DNA of 64,000 bases, taken from positions 558,001 through 622,000 of the forward strand of contig NC_022664.1 of assembly GCF_000485905.1 (NCBI RefSeq). The letters are read 5' to 3'. Below the pieces are notes generated by a model. The model had not been told where the DNA came from and did not search any database. It was given only the letters and a program-made list of their open reading frames with translations. Position 1 is the first letter of the stretch; each line of letters begins with the position of its first letter. The stretch is from Spiribacter curvatus (GTDB lineage Bacteria > Pseudomonadota > Gammaproteobacteria > Nitrococcales > Nitrococcaceae). Positions 29,321 through 40,833 of this stretch are shown here, in pieces. The translations under genes and the position numbers were made by a program.

Positions 29321-31738
29321 ATGAGTCAGGAACTGACGCCAGCGGGCGGCGCCGTTATGCCGGTGCTGCCGCTGCGCGACGTCGTTGTCTATCCGCACAT
29401 GGTCATCCCGCTGTTCGTTGGCCGTGAAAAGTCCATCCAGGCGCTAGAGCGGTCGATGACCGACGATAAGCGGATCCTGCTGGTGGCACAGCACAGTGCC
29501 GAAGTGGATGACCCGGCTGCCGGGCATCTCTACGGCGTCGGGACAATCGCCAATATTCTGCAAATGCTCAAACTGCCCGATGGCACGGTCAAAGTGCTCG
29601 TGGAGGGGGTTGAGCGCGCGGCGGTGTCCGCCATTGGCGACAGCGACGGCTATTTTGCCGCCGACGCAGTGACACTGCCGGATGAGTCAGTGGCCGGCGA
29701 TGAAGAAGTGGATGTCATGATCCGCTCGCTCATGTCGCTGTTTGAGCAGTACGTCAAGCTTAATAAGAAGGTGCCACCGGAGGTGTTGTCCTCGCTTCAG
29801 GGCATCGAGGAGCCGGGTCGGCTGGCCGATACGGTCGCCGCGCACATGAGCCTGAAGATCGACGAAAAGCAGACGATTCTGGAAATGCAGAGTCCGGCGC
29901 GTCGGCTCGAGCATCTCATGGCGCTCATCGAGGGTGAGCTGGATGTGCTTCAGGTTGAGAAACGCATCCGCGGACGCGTCAAACAGCAGATGGAGAAATC
30001 CCAGCGCGAGTACTATCTGAATGAGCAGATGAAGGCCATTCAAAAGGAGCTTGGCGAGCTGGAAGACGCGCCCAACGAGGTCGAGGACCTGGAGCAGAAG
30101 ATCGAGGCTTCAGGCATGTCGAGTGAGGCGCGCGAGAAGGCGGATCAGGAGCTCAACAAGCTTCGGATGATGTCGCCCATGTCTGCCGAGGCGACGGTCG
30201 TTCGCAGCTACCTCGAGTGGATGGTGGGACTGCCCTGGAAAAAGCGTACACGTGTCCGTCACGACCTGCCGCGGGCCGAAGCGATCCTCGATGCCGACCA
30301 CTATGGCCTGGAGAAGGTCAAGGAGCGGATTCTCGAATACCTGGCGGTCCAGCAGCGGGTCCGCAAGCTCAAAGGGCCGATCCTCTGCCTCGTTGGTCCG
30401 CCGGGGGTTGGCAAGACCTCATTGGGCGAGTCCATCGCGCGCTCGATCAACCGCCGGTTTGTGAGGATGTCGCTGGGCGGTGTCCGCGATGAAGCCGAGA
30501 TTCGTGGTCATCGGCGGACCTATATCGGATCACTGCCGGGCAAGGTCATCCAGAAGCTCACCAAGGTCGGCAAGCGCAACCCGCTGTTTCTGCTCGACGA
30601 AGTCGACAAGATGGCCATGGATTTCCGCGGCGATCCCGCATCGGCTCTGCTGGAAGTGCTGGATCCGGAACAGAATGCGACCTTCAACGATCACTATCTC
30701 GAAGTCGATTTCGACCTCTCTGACGTCATGTTTGTCTGTACAGCGAACACGCTGGACATTCCAGGTCCACTGCTCGACCGCATGGAGGTCATCCGGCTGT
30801 CCGGGTATACCGAAGAGGAAAAGGTCAACATCGCTCGTAACTACCTGCTGCCCAAACAGATCAAGGCGAACGGGCTCAAGGCCGGTGAACTCGAAGTGAG
30901 TGACAACGCGCTGCGCGACATCGCCCGCTATTACACGCGCGAGGCGGGTGTGCGCAACTTCGAGCGCGAGGTGGCCAAGATCGCACGCCGCGTGGTGAAG
31001 GAGGTGCTGGTCAAGCCACGGGATCGAGCGGTTCAGGTAAGCACCCAGAACCTCGACAAGTACCTTGGTGTGCGCCGCCACCGCTATGGCGTTGCTGAGT
31101 CGACGGATCAGGTTGGGCGGGTGACCGGCCTGGCCTGGACGGAGGTCGGCGGCGAGCTGCTGCCCATCGAGGGCGTGGTCGTCCCGGGTAAGGGCCGTCT
31201 GCAGAATACCGGCCAGCTCGGCGATGTGATGAAAGAGTCCATTCATGCGGCCCAGACCGTCATGCGTAGTCGCTCACAGGCTTTGGGCATCGCCGCGGAC
31301 TTCCATCAGAATCACGATGTCCACATCCATGTGCCTGAGGGAGCGATTCCCAAGGACGGGCCCAGTGCGGGGACGGGCATGTGCACGGCGCTCGTCTCTG
31401 CCGCCACCGGGATCCCGGTGTCCGCGGCTGTGGCCATGACCGGAGAGATTACACTCCGCGGTGAAGTCCTTCCGATTGGCGGGCTCAAGGAAAAGCTGCT
31501 CGCGGCGCTTCGCGGCGGTGTTCAGACGGTTCTGATCCCCGAGGACAACCGCAAGGACCTCGCCGACATCCCGCGGGATATCAAGTCAAAACTCGATATC
31601 CGCCCGGTGCGCTGGATTGATGAGGTGCTGTCGGCGGCTCTGGTGTCACAGCCGGTGCCACTGGAAGATACTGGTGAGACGCTTGGCGAGGCCGCATCAA
31701 ACACCGATCCGGTGACAACGGGCGTACGCCCGCACTGA
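29321..31738 (+). CDS. lon: ATP-dependent protease La (Lon)
   Basis: Lon is the hexameric AAA+ serine protease that removes damaged proteins and specific regulators. The 805-residue protein has the N-terminal LON substrate domain ([21 protein letters not shown]), a helical region, Walker A GPPGVGKT (about 358-365), Walker B FLLDEVDK, and the protease domain with Ser682 (KDGPSAG) and Lys725 (GLKEKLL), the catalytic dyad. GAGG precedes the ATG. The tail after the protease domain is acidic and a little longer than in E. coli. Confidence 0.98.
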   Translation: MSQELTPAGGAVMPVLPLRDVVVYPHMVIPLFVGREKSIQALERSMTDDKRILLVAQHSAEVDDPAAGHLYGVGTIANILQMLKLPDGTVKVLVEGVERAAVSAIGDSDGYFAADAVTLPDESVAGDEEVDVMIRSLMSLFEQYVKLNKKVPPEVLSSLQGIEEPGRLADTVAAHMSLKIDEKQTILEMQSPARRLEHLMALIEGELDVLQVEKRIRGRVKQQMEKSQREYYLNEQMKAIQKELGELEDAPNEVEDLEQKIEASGMSSEAREKADQELNKLRMMSPMSAEATVVRSYLEWMVGLPWKKRTRVRHDLPRAEAILDADHYGLEKVKERILEYLAVQQRVRKLKGPILCLVGPPGVGKTSLGESIARSINRRFVRMSLGGVRDEAEIRGHRRTYIGSLPGKVIQKLTKVGKRNPLFLLDEVDKMAMDFRGDPASALLEVLDPEQNATFNDHYLEVDFDLSDVMFVCTANTLDIPGPLLDRMEVIRLSGYTEEEKVNIARNYLLPKQIKANGLKAGELEVSDNALRDIARYYTREAGVRNFEREVAKIARRVVKEVLVKPRDRAVQVSTQNLDKYLGVRRHRYGVAESTDQVGRVTGLAWTEVGGELLPIEGVVVPGKGRLQNTGQLGDVMKESIHAAQTVMRSRSQALGIAADFHQNHDVHIHVPEGAIPKDGPSAGTGMCTALVSAATGIPVSAAVAMTGEITLRGEVLPIGGLKEKLLAALRGGVQTVLIPEDNRKDLADIPRDIKSKLDIRPVRWIDEVLSAALVSQPVPLEDTGETLGEAASNTDPVTTGVRPH

Positions 31739-31752
31739 GGCCCACCGGCGGT

Positions 31753-31783
31753 TTGACAGTCGACAGCGCCCCGATGCTAAATA
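31753..31783 (+). promoter_or_regulatory. Promoter upstream of hupB
   Basis: A perfect TTGACA (31753-31758) is followed after 19 bases by TAAATA (31778-31783), preceded by TG in the extended -10 position (TGCTAAATA). The 159-base lon-hupB gap is less GC-rich than the genes and contains further short inverted repeats such as ATGCGAAGCAT. The leader to hupB would be about 107 bases. Confidence 0.6.
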
Positions 31784-31897
31784 GCAATGGTCGCATTAGC
31801 GTACTGAGCGATTGTCGGAAAGCGATCGAAGCGATAGCATGCGAAGCATTCGTCGCAACGGCGATCATTGATAGAATAACTTCGAAGGGGATCATTC

Positions 31898-32170
31898 ATG
31901 AACAAGTCGGAACTCATTGACGCCGTCGCCGAATCGGCCGACCTCTCCAAGGCCGACGCCACCAAGGCTGTCGACGCGTTCTCTTCCACAGTGACTGACG
32001 CGCTCAACCAGGGCGACCAGGTCACGCTGGTTGGCTTCGGCACGTTTACCGTTCGCGAGCGGGCTGCCCGGACCGGCCGTAATCCCCGCACTGGCGAGTC
32101 GATTGATATTCCGGCCTCGAAAGTGCCGGGATTCAAGGCTGGCAAGGCGCTTAAGGATGCGGTAAACTAA
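31898..32170 (+). CDS. hupB: DNA-binding protein HU (beta type)
   Basis: HU is the abundant histone-like dimer that bends DNA and organises the nucleoid. The 90-residue protein has [28 protein letters not shown], the [22 protein letters not shown] arm with the intercalating Pro in NPRTGE, and [14 protein letters not shown]. Length is exactly that of the family. GAAGGGG lies 7 bases before the ATG. tRNA-Val begins only 15 bases after the stop, so the tRNAs may be processed from the hupB transcript. Confidence 0.98.
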   Translation: MNKSELIDAVAESADLSKADATKAVDAFSSTVTDALNQGDQVTLVGFGTFTVRERAARTGRNPRTGESIDIPASKVPGFKAGKALKDAVN

Positions 32171-32185
32171 CGCCTTCTTGTTTAG

Positions 32186-32261
32186 GGGTGGTTAGCTCAG
32201 TTGGGAGAGCGTCGCCCTTACAAGGCGAATGTCGGGGGTTCGAACCCCTCACCACCCACCA
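32186..32261 (+). tRNA. tRNA-Val(TAC)
   Basis: A 76-base tRNA with encoded CCA. Acceptor GGGTGGT pairs with ACCACCC; anticodon stem CGCC/GGCG with loop CTTACAA and anticodon TAC, reading GUA, GUG and probably GUU. It is 15 bases after hupB and 13 before tRNA-Asp. Confidence 0.96.
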
Positions 32262-32274
32262 AGGTGTAAAAAAC

Positions 32275-32351
32275 GGAGCGGTAGTTCAGCAGGTTAGAAT
32301 GCCGGCCTGTCACGCCGGAGGTCGCGGGTTCGAATCCCGTCCGCTCCGCCA
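32275..32351 (+). tRNA. tRNA-Asp(GTC)
   Basis: A 77-base tRNA with encoded CCA. Acceptor GGAGCGG pairs with CCGCTCC, discriminator G73 as required by AspRS, anticodon GTC. It is followed after about 19 bases by a rho-independent terminator. Confidence 0.97.
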
Positions 32352-32370
32352 TACAATCCCACCATCAGGA

Positions 32371-32392
32371 AGGCGCCCATTGGCGCCTTTTT
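32371..32392 (+). terminator. Rho-independent terminator after the hupB-tRNA unit
   Basis: A perfect 7-bp stem AGGCGCC/GGCGCCT with a CATT loop ends in TTTTT (32388-32392). It closes the hupB-tRNA-Val-tRNA-Asp unit 18 bases before ppiD. Confidence 0.85.
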
Positions 32393-32410
32393 GATATATG
32401 GAATCCAACC

Positions 32411-34324
32411 ATGCTGCTAGCCATCAGAGATCGTACCAGCGGCTGGATTGCCTACGTGATCGTAGGCCTGCTGGTGATCCCTTTTGCCCTGTTCGGGCTC
32501 TACAACTATGTCGGCGGCGGGGGGCCGCAGGTCGTCGCAACCGTCGGCGATGCCGAGATCACCCGGACCCAGCTTGACCAGGCCTATCAACAGCGCCAGT
32601 CAGAGCTCCGCCGCATGTTGGGTGATCAGTACGATCCGTCCGTTTTCAGTACCGATGATCTGCGTCGTCGGGTCCTCCAGCAGCTCATCGACCGCCAGGT
32701 GCTGCTCAACTACGCCCGGGACGCACGGCTTCGGGCGAGCAACGAGGATGTCTCCCAGTCAGTTCGCAGTCAGTCGATGTTCCAGGTGGACGGCAGCTTC
32801 TCCCGCGATCGCTATGAGGATCTCCTCCAGCGCAATGGGCTGACGGCGCAGGCTTACGAGGCCCAGATCCGCCGCGACCTGTCCATATCGCTGCTGCAGC
32901 GGGCAGTGGAATCGACAACCTTCACGGCGCAGGAAACCATCGATCGCCTGATTGCTCTGCAGTCCCAGCAGCGTGAACTCGCCTGGGCGACGCTGAAGGC
33001 CGACGCGTACGGTGATGGTATTGAGGCCACCGACGAGGATCTCCAGGCCTGGTATGAAAATAATCGCGAGCGTTTTCGCGAACCAGAGCAGGTGAAACTG
33101 CGCTATCTCACGCTCTCACCCCAGACAATGGCAGCGTCGATCGATGTCTCCGAAGAGGCCGTCCGTGCGCGCTATGACGAGCGCGCCTCGGGCAGCGGTG
33201 AGGACGCAGCGCGCGAAGTCCGGCATATCCTTGCCGCGGTGCCAGACGATGCCGATGATGCCGCGGTTGAATCCGCACGGGAAAGGATTTCCGATGCGCG
33301 TGAGCGGATCCGCGCCGGCGAATCCTTTGCCGCGGTGGCCGAGTCGGTCTCCGACGATTCGGGGTCAGCCTCACGCGGCGGCGCCCTTGGTGTCATCGAG
33401 CAGGGCGATGTCGCTGATGCATTCGCCGACGTGGCATGGTCACTGGAGCCGGGCGCGCTCAGCGAGCCGGTCAGGACGTCGTTCGGCTGGCACCTGATCG
33501 AGGTGACCGATGTTCAGGCCGCGGAGATGGCCCCGTTCGAGGAAATGCGCGAACAGGTCCGCGAGGATATTGCGCTGGAACGGGCTGAACGGCGGGTGAC
33601 GGAACTTGCCAACGAGCTCGAGGCGCTGGCGTTCGAGAACCCCTCGACACTGATGCCGGCGGCAGATGCGGCGGGGTTGGAGGTCGAGTCCACAGACTGG
33701 ATCTCGCAGTCAACGACGGACCGTGGTATTGCAAGTGACCCGGCCGTGCTTGATGCCGCGTTCGGCGAGTCGATGCTGGATACACGCGAGAACAGCGATC
33801 TGATCGAACGCTCAGAGGGTGGCTATTCGGTGATCCGGGTAACGGATTACCGCGCCGCACGGGTCCAGCCGCTTGATGCCGTCCGCGATGAGGCACGTGC
33901 GGCCTATCGGCGCGAGCAGGCCAACGAGGCAGCCCGAGCGGATGCGCAGCGGATCGTTGACGCGGTGAATGCTGGCGAGTCGCTGGCGCGGGCCAGTGAG
34001 CGGATCGCCAATGCCGAGTACAACGCGCCGCAGTGGAGTGGCCGGAACGACCGCTCGTTGCCGGCCGGGGTGCGTGAGCGCGGCTTCCGCCTCTCCGCCG
34101 ACGATGAGCGCGGCGACCCGGCCGGCGTTGGTCGGCTTCCGGACGGTTGGGCCGCGGTCGTCGTCGAAGCGGTGGAGTCGGGTGATCCGTCGGCTGTCGA
34201 TGCCGAGCGCCGCAACGAGCTCAGGCAGACACTGAGCGATCTGGATGGGCAGGCCAGCGTGAGTGCGGTCGTCGCCGCACTCCGTGACCAGACCGATGTT
34301 GAGGTGCGCGAGCGCAACCTCTGA
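32411..34324 (+). CDS. ppiD: Periplasmic folding chaperone PpiD (SurA N-like and parvulin domains)
   Basis: PpiD is an inner-membrane-anchored chaperone facing the periplasm that meets proteins leaving the Sec channel. The 637-residue protein has one N-terminal membrane helix (about 14-32), a SurA-like chaperone region (about 35-190), and a parvulin domain (about 265-360) with VRHILAAV, SRGGALGVIEQGD and SFGWHLIEVTD. The mature part is strongly acidic. No clear Shine-Dalgarno precedes the ATG; a terminator lies 18 bases upstream, leaving very little room for a promoter. Confidence 0.93.
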   Translation: MLLAIRDRTSGWIAYVIVGLLVIPFALFGLYNYVGGGGPQVVATVGDAEITRTQLDQAYQQRQSELRRMLGDQYDPSVFSTDDLRRRVLQQLIDRQVLLNYARDARLRASNEDVSQSVRSQSMFQVDGSFSRDRYEDLLQRNGLTAQAYEAQIRRDLSISLLQRAVESTTFTAQETIDRLIALQSQQRELAWATLKADAYGDGIEATDEDLQAWYENNRERFREPEQVKLRYLTLSPQTMAASIDVSEEAVRARYDERASGSGEDAAREVRHILAAVPDDADDAAVESARERISDARERIRAGESFAAVAESVSDDSGSASRGGALGVIEQGDVADAFADVAWSLEPGALSEPVRTSFGWHLIEVTDVQAAEMAPFEEMREQVREDIALERAERRVTELANELEALAFENPSTLMPAADAAGLEVESTDWISQSTTDRGIASDPAVLDAAFGESMLDTRENSDLIERSEGGYSVIRVTDYRAARVQPLDAVRDEARAAYRREQANEAARADAQRIVDAVNAGESLARASERIANAEYNAPQWSGRNDRSLPAGVRERGFRLSADDERGDPAGVGRLPDGWAAVVVEAVESGDPSAVDAERRNELRQTLSDLDGQASVSAVVAALRDQTDVEVRERNL

Positions 34325-34330
34325 GGGCGG

Positions 34331-35131
34331 CTAGTCGCCGTCCTCCATTGCGCTCCCGGCGAGGGCGACGGAATGGAAGCCGCCATCCACATGCACGACC
34401 TCGCCGGTGATGCCGGAGGCGAGGTCGGAGCACAGGAACGCACTCGTGTTGCCCACCTCTTCGATGCTGACGTTCCGCTGCATGGGGGCTGCGGCCGCGT
34501 TGAAGTCGAGCATTTTGCGGAAATCACCGATCCCTGACGCGGCGAGCGTCCGGATGGGCCCTGCCGATACCGCATTGACGCGAATCCCTTCGCCGCCCAG
34601 ATCGCTCGCCATGTAACGCACCGAAGCCTCGAGGCTTGCCTTGGCCGGACCCATGACGTTGTAGTTCGGCAGAGCGCGTTCGCCGCCGAGGTACGTCAGC
34701 GTCAGCAGGCTGCCGTTACGCCCCTGCATCAGGGGACGGGCGCCGCGGGCCAGAGCGATGAAGCTGTAGGCGCTGATGTCATGGGCCATGCCGTAGCCAC
34801 CCCGGGTGGTGTTGTCGACGAACGAGCCCTCGAGCTCCTCGCGCGGCGCAAACCCCACGGCGTGGACGACAATGTCGAGATGGCCCCAGGTGTTCGAGAG
34901 CGTCTCGAAAACGGCGTCAATCTGGTCGTCGTCAGTGACATCGAGTGGCATGACTGGCCCACCACCACAGGCCTCGGAGCACTGTTCGACCCTGCGCTTG
35001 AGCTTTTCGTTTTGATAGGTGAGGGCGATCTCGGCGCCCTCGCGATGCATGGCCTCGGCAATTCCCCAGGCGATGGAGCGATTACTGGCGACACCGACGA
35101 TCAGTGCCTTGCGATTGGAAAGAAAACCCAT
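34331..35131 (-). CDS. fabI: Enoyl-[acyl-carrier-protein] reductase (NADH) FabI
   Basis: FabI performs the last reductive step of each fatty acid elongation cycle; it is the triclosan and isoniazid-type target family. The 266-residue SDR protein has the FabI-type glycine motif [13 protein letters not shown] (13-25), and the catalytic Tyr147, Tyr157 and Lys164 in [21 protein letters not shown], with the FabI Y-x6-K spacing. [15 protein letters not shown] follows. It is transcribed toward ppiD and ends 6 bases from its stop. Its 5' end is divergent from the yejA-like gene across 97 bases. Confidence 0.97.
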   Translation of the reverse strand: MGFLSNRKALIVGVASNRSIAWGIAEAMHREGAEIALTYQNEKLKRRVEQCSEACGGGPVMPLDVTDDDQIDAVFETLSNTWGHLDIVVHAVGFAPREELEGSFVDNTTRGGYGMAHDISAYSFIALARGARPLMQGRNGSLLTLTYLGGERALPNYNVMGPAKASLEASVRYMASDLGGEGIRVNAVSAGPIRTLAASGIGDFRKMLDFNAAAAPMQRNVSIEEVGNTSAFLCSDLASGITGEVVHVDGGFHSVALAGSAMEDGD

Positions 35132-35228
35132 GGGAACCCCTTTGCCCCTGTCATAATCCCCGGTACGTTACTCAAAAGCGCTGGCATGGCCAAGCGTGCC
35201 GACCGATTTAATCCAGGAGGAGCCCTGA

Positions 35229-37058
35229 ATGCTGCCACTCCCTGCGACCCGTATGACAACCTGGATGCTCATGATGGGAGCACTGCTCGGTATGGCGTCA
35301 TCGATGGCGGCCGAGCCCCGGCATGCCCTCGCCCTGCATGGTGAGCCGAAATATGGGCCAGCGTTCGAGCACCTCGACTACGTCAGCCCCGAGGCACCCA
35401 GTGGTGGCACGCTCAAGCTTGCCAACGTCTCCGCGTCCACCTTCGATAGCCTGCACCCGTTCATCCTCCGTGGCACTGCGGCCGAGGGCATTGGGCGTAT
35501 CTATGACACCCTGACCGTGCGGACGCTGGATGAGGCGTTCACCGAGTACGGGCTGATCGCCGAGTCCATCGAGGTGGCGGATGACAACAGCCACGTTCGC
35601 TTCAATCTTCGCGAGGCCGCGCGTTTCCATGACGGTGAACCGATCACCGCAAAGGATGTGGCCTGGACATTCCGGCGGCTGCGCGAGGACGGCCATCCCC
35701 GATACCGTGCGTATTACAGCGACGTCGACCGCGCCGAGGTTATTGATCGGCACAGTGTGGTGTTCCATTTCGCTGACACCTCGAATGCGGAACTGCCATT
35801 GATCCTGGGTCAGCTGCCGGTTCTGCCTGCGCATTACTGGGCGGATCGGGACTTCAGCGCCACGACCCTCACGCCGCCGCTTGGCAGCGGCCCGTATCGG
35901 GTGGCCGAGGTCGAGCAGGGACGACGGGTTGTCTACGAGCGCGTTGATGACTACTGGGCCGCTGATCTGCCCATCAACCGTGGCCGCTATAACATCGATC
36001 GCATCAGCTATGACTATTATCGCGATGGCACCGTGGCACTGCAGGCGCTGAAGGCTGGCGAATATCATCTGCGCCGGGAAAACGTCGCCCGTAACTGGGC
36101 GACTGCCTACGACACGCCAGCGGTGGAATCGGGTCTGCTCAAGCGCGTGGAAATCCCCCATGAGCAGCCCGCCGGGATGCAGGGGTTTTTCTTTAACACC
36201 CGCCGCGATCTGTTCGCTGACCCGAAGGTGCGTGAGGCGCTGAGTTACGCGTTCGATTTCGAGTGGACCAACGACAATCTGTTCTATGGCGCCTACAAGC
36301 GGACCCGTAGCTATTTCCAGAACTCGGAACTGGCAGCGACCGGATTGCCGTCTGATCAGGAGCTCGAGCGCCTCGAGCCATACCGCGATGAGCTTCCCGA
36401 GCGGGTCTTCACCGAGGCCTACCAGCCACCTGATACCCGCGATCGCCCCCTTCGCCGTAACCTCCGTCAGGCACTTTCGCTCCTGCGCGAGGCCGGCTGG
36501 CGGGTCGAGGACGGTACGCTGACCCATACCGAGTCAGGACAGCGCATGGCGTTTGAGATCCTACTGGTATCGCCCTCGTTCGAGCGCGTCGTATTGCCGT
36601 TCCGGCGCAACCTCGAGCGTCTCGGCGCCGAGGTGAGTGTTCGTACCGTGGACCCGACCCAGTATCAGAATCGGTTGGAGACGTTCGATTTCGACATGAC
36701 GGTCCATGTCGCGCCGCAGTCGCTGTCGCCGGGCAATGAGCAACGGGATTTCTGGAGCTGCGAAGCCGCCGGTATCAATGGCAGCCGCAATATCGCCGGT
36801 GTCTGCGATCCGGTGATCGATGCGCTGGTCGAGCAGGTCATCGATGCCCCCGATCGTGATGCGCTGGTGACCCGTACCCGGGCGCTGGATCGTGTTCTAC
36901 AGTGGCAGTTCTACGCCATTCCCAACTGGTATATCGATCGTTTCCGCATCGCCTACTGGGATCGCTTCGGTCGCCCTGCCGACAACCCCCCGTATGGGCT
37001 TGCTCTGGATACCTGGTGGGTCGATCCGGAGCGTGCGGCACGCGTCGATAATCGCTAG
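35229..37058 (+). CDS. yejA: Periplasmic oligopeptide-binding protein, YejA-like
   Basis: Solute-binding component of a Yej-type ABC importer; in E. coli this system takes up oligopeptides and microcin C. The 609-residue protein has a signal peptide (about 1-28, ending SSMAA) and the family-5 extracellular solute-binding fold: [59 protein letters not shown] and [37 protein letters not shown] lies 9 bases before the ATG. It leads the four-gene yejABEF operon; the actual substrates here are unknown. Confidence 0.93.
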   Translation: MLPLPATRMTTWMLMMGALLGMASSMAAEPRHALALHGEPKYGPAFEHLDYVSPEAPSGGTLKLANVSASTFDSLHPFILRGTAAEGIGRIYDTLTVRTLDEAFTEYGLIAESIEVADDNSHVRFNLREAARFHDGEPITAKDVAWTFRRLREDGHPRYRAYYSDVDRAEVIDRHSVVFHFADTSNAELPLILGQLPVLPAHYWADRDFSATTLTPPLGSGPYRVAEVEQGRRVVYERVDDYWAADLPINRGRYNIDRISYDYYRDGTVALQALKAGEYHLRRENVARNWATAYDTPAVESGLLKRVEIPHEQPAGMQGFFFNTRRDLFADPKVREALSYAFDFEWTNDNLFYGAYKRTRSYFQNSELAATGLPSDQELERLEPYRDELPERVFTEAYQPPDTRDRPLRRNLRQALSLLREAGWRVEDGTLTHTESGQRMAFEILLVSPSFERVVLPFRRNLERLGAEVSVRTVDPTQYQNRLETFDFDMTVHVAPQSLSPGNEQRDFWSCEAAGINGSRNIAGVCDPVIDALVEQVIDAPDRDALVTRTRALDRVLQWQFYAIPNWYIDRFRIAYWDRFGRPADNPPYGLALDTWWVDPERAARVDNR

Positions 37059-37081
37059 CGTCCGCCAGGGGGCGACTGACT

Positions 37082-38152
37082 GTGTACGCCTATATCGCCC
37101 GTCGGCTGGTATTGATGATCCCGACGCTGGTAGGGGTGCTGCTGATCAACTTCGCGATCGTGCAGTTCGCGCCGGGCGGGCCGATCGAGCAGGTGATGGC
37201 CCAGGTGCAGGGCACCGCGGATCTGTCCACCAGTCGTTTCTCCGGCGCGGACGCGGATGAGGTCTCCGGCGAGAGTCGCGGCGGGAGAGGGCTCGACCCG
37301 GCCTATATCGCCGAGCTCGAGGCACAGTTCGGCTTCGATCAGCCCGCCCATGAGCGGTTCCTGAAAATGCTCGGTGATTACGCCCGTTTCGATCTCGGCG
37401 AGAGTTTTTATCGCGACCAGACCGTGCTGGCGCTGATCGCCGACAAGCTGCCGGTATCGGTGTCACTGGGCCTGTGGACACTGGTGCTGACCTATCTCAT
37501 CTCCATCCCGCTGGGGATCCGTAAGGCGGTGCGTGATGGCTCTGCGTTTGACGTCTGGACCAGTGCGGTGGTGATCGTCGGCTATGCGATCCCGGGGTTC
37601 CTGTTCGCCATTCTGTTGATCGTGATCTTTGCCGGTGGCGGCTATCTCGACTGGTTCCCGCTGCGCGGGCTGGTCTCCGATAACTGGGAGCAGCTGGCCT
37701 GGCCGGCGCGCATTCTTGATTATCTCTGGCACCTGGTGCTGCCCGTCCTGGCGATGGTGATCGGCGGATTCGCCGGCCTGACCATGCTCACCAAGAATTC
37801 CTTCCTCGAGGAGATCAACAAGCAGTACGTGATGACCGCCCGGGCCAAGGGCGTGAGCGAGCGACGGGTGCTCTACGGCCATGTGTTCCGCAACGCCATG
37901 CTCATCGTGATCGCGGGCTTCCCGGCGGCGTTTGTCGGAGTGCTCTTCACCGGCGCATTGCTGATCGAGGTGATCTTCTCGCTCGATGGGTTGGGGCTGC
38001 TCGGCTTCGAGTCGGTGGTGAATCGCGACTATCCCGTGGTCTTTGGCAGTCTTTTCATATTCACCCTGATCGGACTGGTGCTCAATCTGCTCGGCGACCT
38101 GATGTATGTCATGGTCGACCCGCGCATCGACTTCGAGCGGCGCGAGGGATGA
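37082..38152 (+). CDS. yejB: Peptide ABC transporter permease YejB
   Basis: First membrane permease of the Yej importer. The 356-residue protein has an N-terminal helix ([34 protein letters not shown] in part), a periplasmic region rich in Glu and Arg, and the binding-protein-dependent transport domain with five further helices and the EAA loop ([19 protein letters not shown]), which couples to the ATPase. The start is GTG at 37082. It overlaps yejE by 4 bases (ATGA). Confidence 0.94.
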   Translation: MYAYIARRLVLMIPTLVGVLLINFAIVQFAPGGPIEQVMAQVQGTADLSTSRFSGADADEVSGESRGGRGLDPAYIAELEAQFGFDQPAHERFLKMLGDYARFDLGESFYRDQTVLALIADKLPVSVSLGLWTLVLTYLISIPLGIRKAVRDGSAFDVWTSAVVIVGYAIPGFLFAILLIVIFAGGGYLDWFPLRGLVSDNWEQLAWPARILDYLWHLVLPVLAMVIGGFAGLTMLTKNSFLEEINKQYVMTARAKGVSERRVLYGHVFRNAMLIVIAGFPAAFVGVLFTGALLIEVIFSLDGLGLLGFESVVNRDYPVVFGSLFIFTLIGLVLNLLGDLMYVMVDPRIDFERREG

Positions 38153-39198
38153 GGATGCGGCCGCGCCTCAATCCCATCAATCAGCGGCGCTGGGCCCAGT
38201 TCCGCGCCAACCGACGCGGCTGGTGGTCGCTCTGGCTGTTTGTGCTGCTGTTCGGTCTGTCGCTGGGTGCGGAGTTCATCGCCAACGACCGACCACTGCT
38301 GGTCCACTACGATGGTGACTGGTATTTCCCGGTGCTGGTGAGCTATCCGGAAACGACATTCGGGGGGGATTTCCCCACCGAGACGGCCTACCGCGATCCC
38401 TATGTCGCCGAGCTCATCAATGCCCGCGGCTGGATGCTCTGGCCACCGATCCCGTATCACTACGACACCATCAACTACGCCAGTCAGTCCGAGGCCCCCG
38501 CGCCCCCGTCGTCGGCCAACTGGCTCGGAACCGACGATCAGGCCCGGGATGTGCTGGCCCGGCTCATCTACGGCTTTCGCCTCTCGGTGCTGTTCGGCCT
38601 CGCCCTGACCCTCGCGAGCTCGGTGATCGGTGTGGCGGTCGGAGCGGTCCAGGGCTATTTCGGCGGTCGGGTCGATCTGCTTGGCCAGCGGTTCATCGAG
38701 ATCTGGGGCGGCCTGCCGGTGCTCTATCTACTCATCATCATGGCCGGCTTCGTCCAGCCCAACTTCTGGTGGCTGCTCGGGATTATGCTGCTGTTCAGCT
38801 GGACGCAGCTGGTAGGCGTCGTGCGCGCGGAGTTCCTGCGGGTACGCAACTTCGACTACGTCAAGGCCGCGCGTGCGCTCGGCGTTGCAGATCGGGTAAT
38901 CATCGTGCGCCACGCTCTCCCCAACGCCATGGTGGCGACGGTGACCTTCATGCCATTCATCCTCACTGGGTCGATCACAACGCTCACCTCGCTGGATTTC
39001 CTCGGTTTCGGTCTGCCGCCGGGATCCGCCTCGCTGGGCGAGCTGCTCGCGCAGGGCAAGAACAATCTGCAGGCGCCATGGCTGGGTCTTACCGCGTTCT
39101 TCACCCTGGCCATCATGCTCTCGCTGCTGGTGTTCATCGGCGAGGCTGCACGCGATGCCTTCGATCCGCGCAAGACCTTTGGAGGGGACGGGGTTTGA
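38149..39198 (+). CDS. yejE: Peptide ABC transporter permease YejE
   Basis: Second permease of the Yej importer. The 349-residue protein opens with a cytoplasmic [17 protein letters not shown] segment, a first helix, a periplasmic domain ([32 protein letters not shown]), then the transport domain with the EAA loop [21 protein letters not shown]. The ATG overlaps the yejB stop, and the yejE stop overlaps the TTG start of yejF. Orthology to YejE rests on the motif set and gene order. Confidence 0.94.
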   Translation: MRMRPRLNPINQRRWAQFRANRRGWWSLWLFVLLFGLSLGAEFIANDRPLLVHYDGDWYFPVLVSYPETTFGGDFPTETAYRDPYVAELINARGWMLWPPIPYHYDTINYASQSEAPAPPSSANWLGTDDQARDVLARLIYGFRLSVLFGLALTLASSVIGVAVGAVQGYFGGRVDLLGQRFIEIWGGLPVLYLLIIMAGFVQPNFWWLLGIMLLFSWTQLVGVVRAEFLRVRNFDYVKAARALGVADRVIIVRHALPNAMVATVTFMPFILTGSITTLTSLDFLGFGLPPGSASLGELLAQGKNNLQAPWLGLTAFFTLAIMLSLLVFIGEAARDAFDPRKTFGGDGV

Positions 39199-40793
39199 GC
39201 GAGCCACTGCTGCGTATCGAGGATCTGTCCATCGCGTTCGGACAGGGAAACGCCCGGACAACGGCGGTCAGTGACGTGAATCTGTCGCTCGATGTCGGCG
39301 AGACCCTGGCGCTGGTGGGCGAGAGCGGCTCGGGCAAGTCGATTACCGCACTCTCCATCCCGCAGCTGTTGCCATACCCGCTGGCCAGCCATCCCGCCGG
39401 TCGCATCCAGGTCGATGGCGAGGCGCTGCTCGGCGCCGATACCGCTACGTTGCGCCGTTTTCGGGGCGGAGTGATGGGAATGGTCTTCCAGGAGCCCATG
39501 ACCTCTCTCAACCCCCTGCATACGCTGGAGAAGCAGATTGGCGAGACGCTGCGCATCCATCAGGGCCTGAGCGCCGCCGCGGCCCGCGATCGCATCGTTG
39601 AGCTCCTCGAGCAGGTGCGCCTGCCGGAGGCCTCGTCGCGGCTCGGGGCGTTTCCGCATCAGCTCTCCGGCGGGCAGCGTCAGCGCGTGATGATCGCGAT
39701 GGCGATTGCCAACAGCCCGCGACTGCTGATTGCCGACGAGCCGACAACCGCACTGGATGTCACCATCCAGGCGGAAATCCTGGAACTGCTGGCGGATCTC
39801 AAACGCCGGCTGGACATGGCGATGCTCCTCATCAGTCACGATCTCAACGTTGTCCGCCGGGTCGCCGATCGGGTGGCCGTGATGCAGCATGGCCGGGTGG
39901 TCGAGCAGGGGGATGCGGAAACGGTTTTCGAGCAGCCGCGGCATGGCTACACCCGAGCACTGCTCGCCGCTGAGCCGAGCGGCCGACCGCAGCCGGTGTC
40001 TGCCCCTGACATCATCCTCTCGGCCCGTGATCTACGGGTCTGGTTTCCGCGTCGGGGTGGTTTGCTAAAGCGTGTGGTCGGTCATCTCAAGGCGGTGGAT
40101 GGCATCGATCTGCAGGTCAGTGCCGGTGAGACGCTGGGGGTGGTCGGCGAGAGCGGTTCGGGCAAGACGACACTCGGTATGGCGTTGCTGCGGCTGCAGG
40201 CCGCCACCGGGGAAATCCGCTTCGAGGATCGGGATATCAGCCGACTCGGTAAGCGCGCACTGCGGCCGTTGCGGCGCCGCCTCCAGGTGGTGTTCCAGGA
40301 TCCCTATGGCAGTCTCAGCCCACGGCTCTCGGTGGAACAGATCATTGGCGAGGGGCTGGCGGTGCATCGGATCGGTGCTGATGCGGCCGAGCGGGGCGGG
40401 CTGGCGCGCGAGGCGCTGGCGGAAGTGGGGCTCGATCCAGGGCTCGCCGAGCGCTTCCCCCACGAGCTCTCCGGTGGCCAGCGCCAACGCGTTGCCGTGG
40501 CCCGTGCGATTGTACTCAAGCCGCGGCTGGTCGTGCTCGATGAGCCCACTTCCGCGCTCGACCGCAGTGTTCAGACCCAGCTCGTGGAACTGTTGCGGCG
40601 GCTGCAGGCGCGCCATGGACTCGCGTATGTCTTCATCAGTCATGATCTCAAGATCGTGCGCGCCATGAGCCACCGCATGATCGTGATGCAGGCCGGTCGG
40701 GTCGTTGAGTCGGGGCCCGCCGAGCGGATCTTTGCCGAGCCGCAGGCGCCCTACACGCGCCGGCTGCTCGCTGCGGCACTCGAGACCGGTTGA
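39195..40793 (+). CDS. yejF: Peptide ABC transporter ATP-binding protein YejF (two ABC domains)
   Basis: ATPase of the Yej importer, with two fused ABC domains in 532 residues. First domain: Walker [10 protein letters not shown] loop [11 protein letters not shown], signature LSGGQRQRV, Walker [13 protein letters not shown]. Second: [41 protein letters not shown]. Both look catalytically complete. The start is TTG at 39195, overlapping the yejE stop, with GGAGGGG 7 bases upstream. This fused arrangement is the Yej/Dpp-like DF type and completes the operon. Confidence 0.95.
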   Translation: MSEPLLRIEDLSIAFGQGNARTTAVSDVNLSLDVGETLALVGESGSGKSITALSIPQLLPYPLASHPAGRIQVDGEALLGADTATLRRFRGGVMGMVFQEPMTSLNPLHTLEKQIGETLRIHQGLSAAAARDRIVELLEQVRLPEASSRLGAFPHQLSGGQRQRVMIAMAIANSPRLLIADEPTTALDVTIQAEILELLADLKRRLDMAMLLISHDLNVVRRVADRVAVMQHGRVVEQGDAETVFEQPRHGYTRALLAAEPSGRPQPVSAPDIILSARDLRVWFPRRGGLLKRVVGHLKAVDGIDLQVSAGETLGVVGESGSGKTTLGMALLRLQAATGEIRFEDRDISRLGKRALRPLRRRLQVVFQDPYGSLSPRLSVEQIIGEGLAVHRIGADAAERGGLAREALAEVGLDPGLAERFPHELSGGQRQRVAVARAIVLKPRLVVLDEPTSALDRSVQTQLVELLRRLQARHGLAYVFISHDLKIVRAMSHRMIVMQAGRVVESGPAERIFAEPQAPYTRRLLAAALETG

Positions 40794-40833
40794 TCGGCCC
40801 CCGATCGGCGTCTCCGACTGCTATCATCACGCC

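Noticed and set aside
35132-35228. Divergent promoters between fabI and yejA
   Set aside because: Only partial hexamers with wrong spacing were found on either strand (for example TTTTGA with TATGAC on the minus strand), too weak to annotate.
38769-39194. An N-terminal extension of YejF reading back through yejE
   Set aside because: That frame overlaps the well-conserved yejE coding region; the TTG at 39195 with GGAGGGG gives the normal ABC N-terminus.
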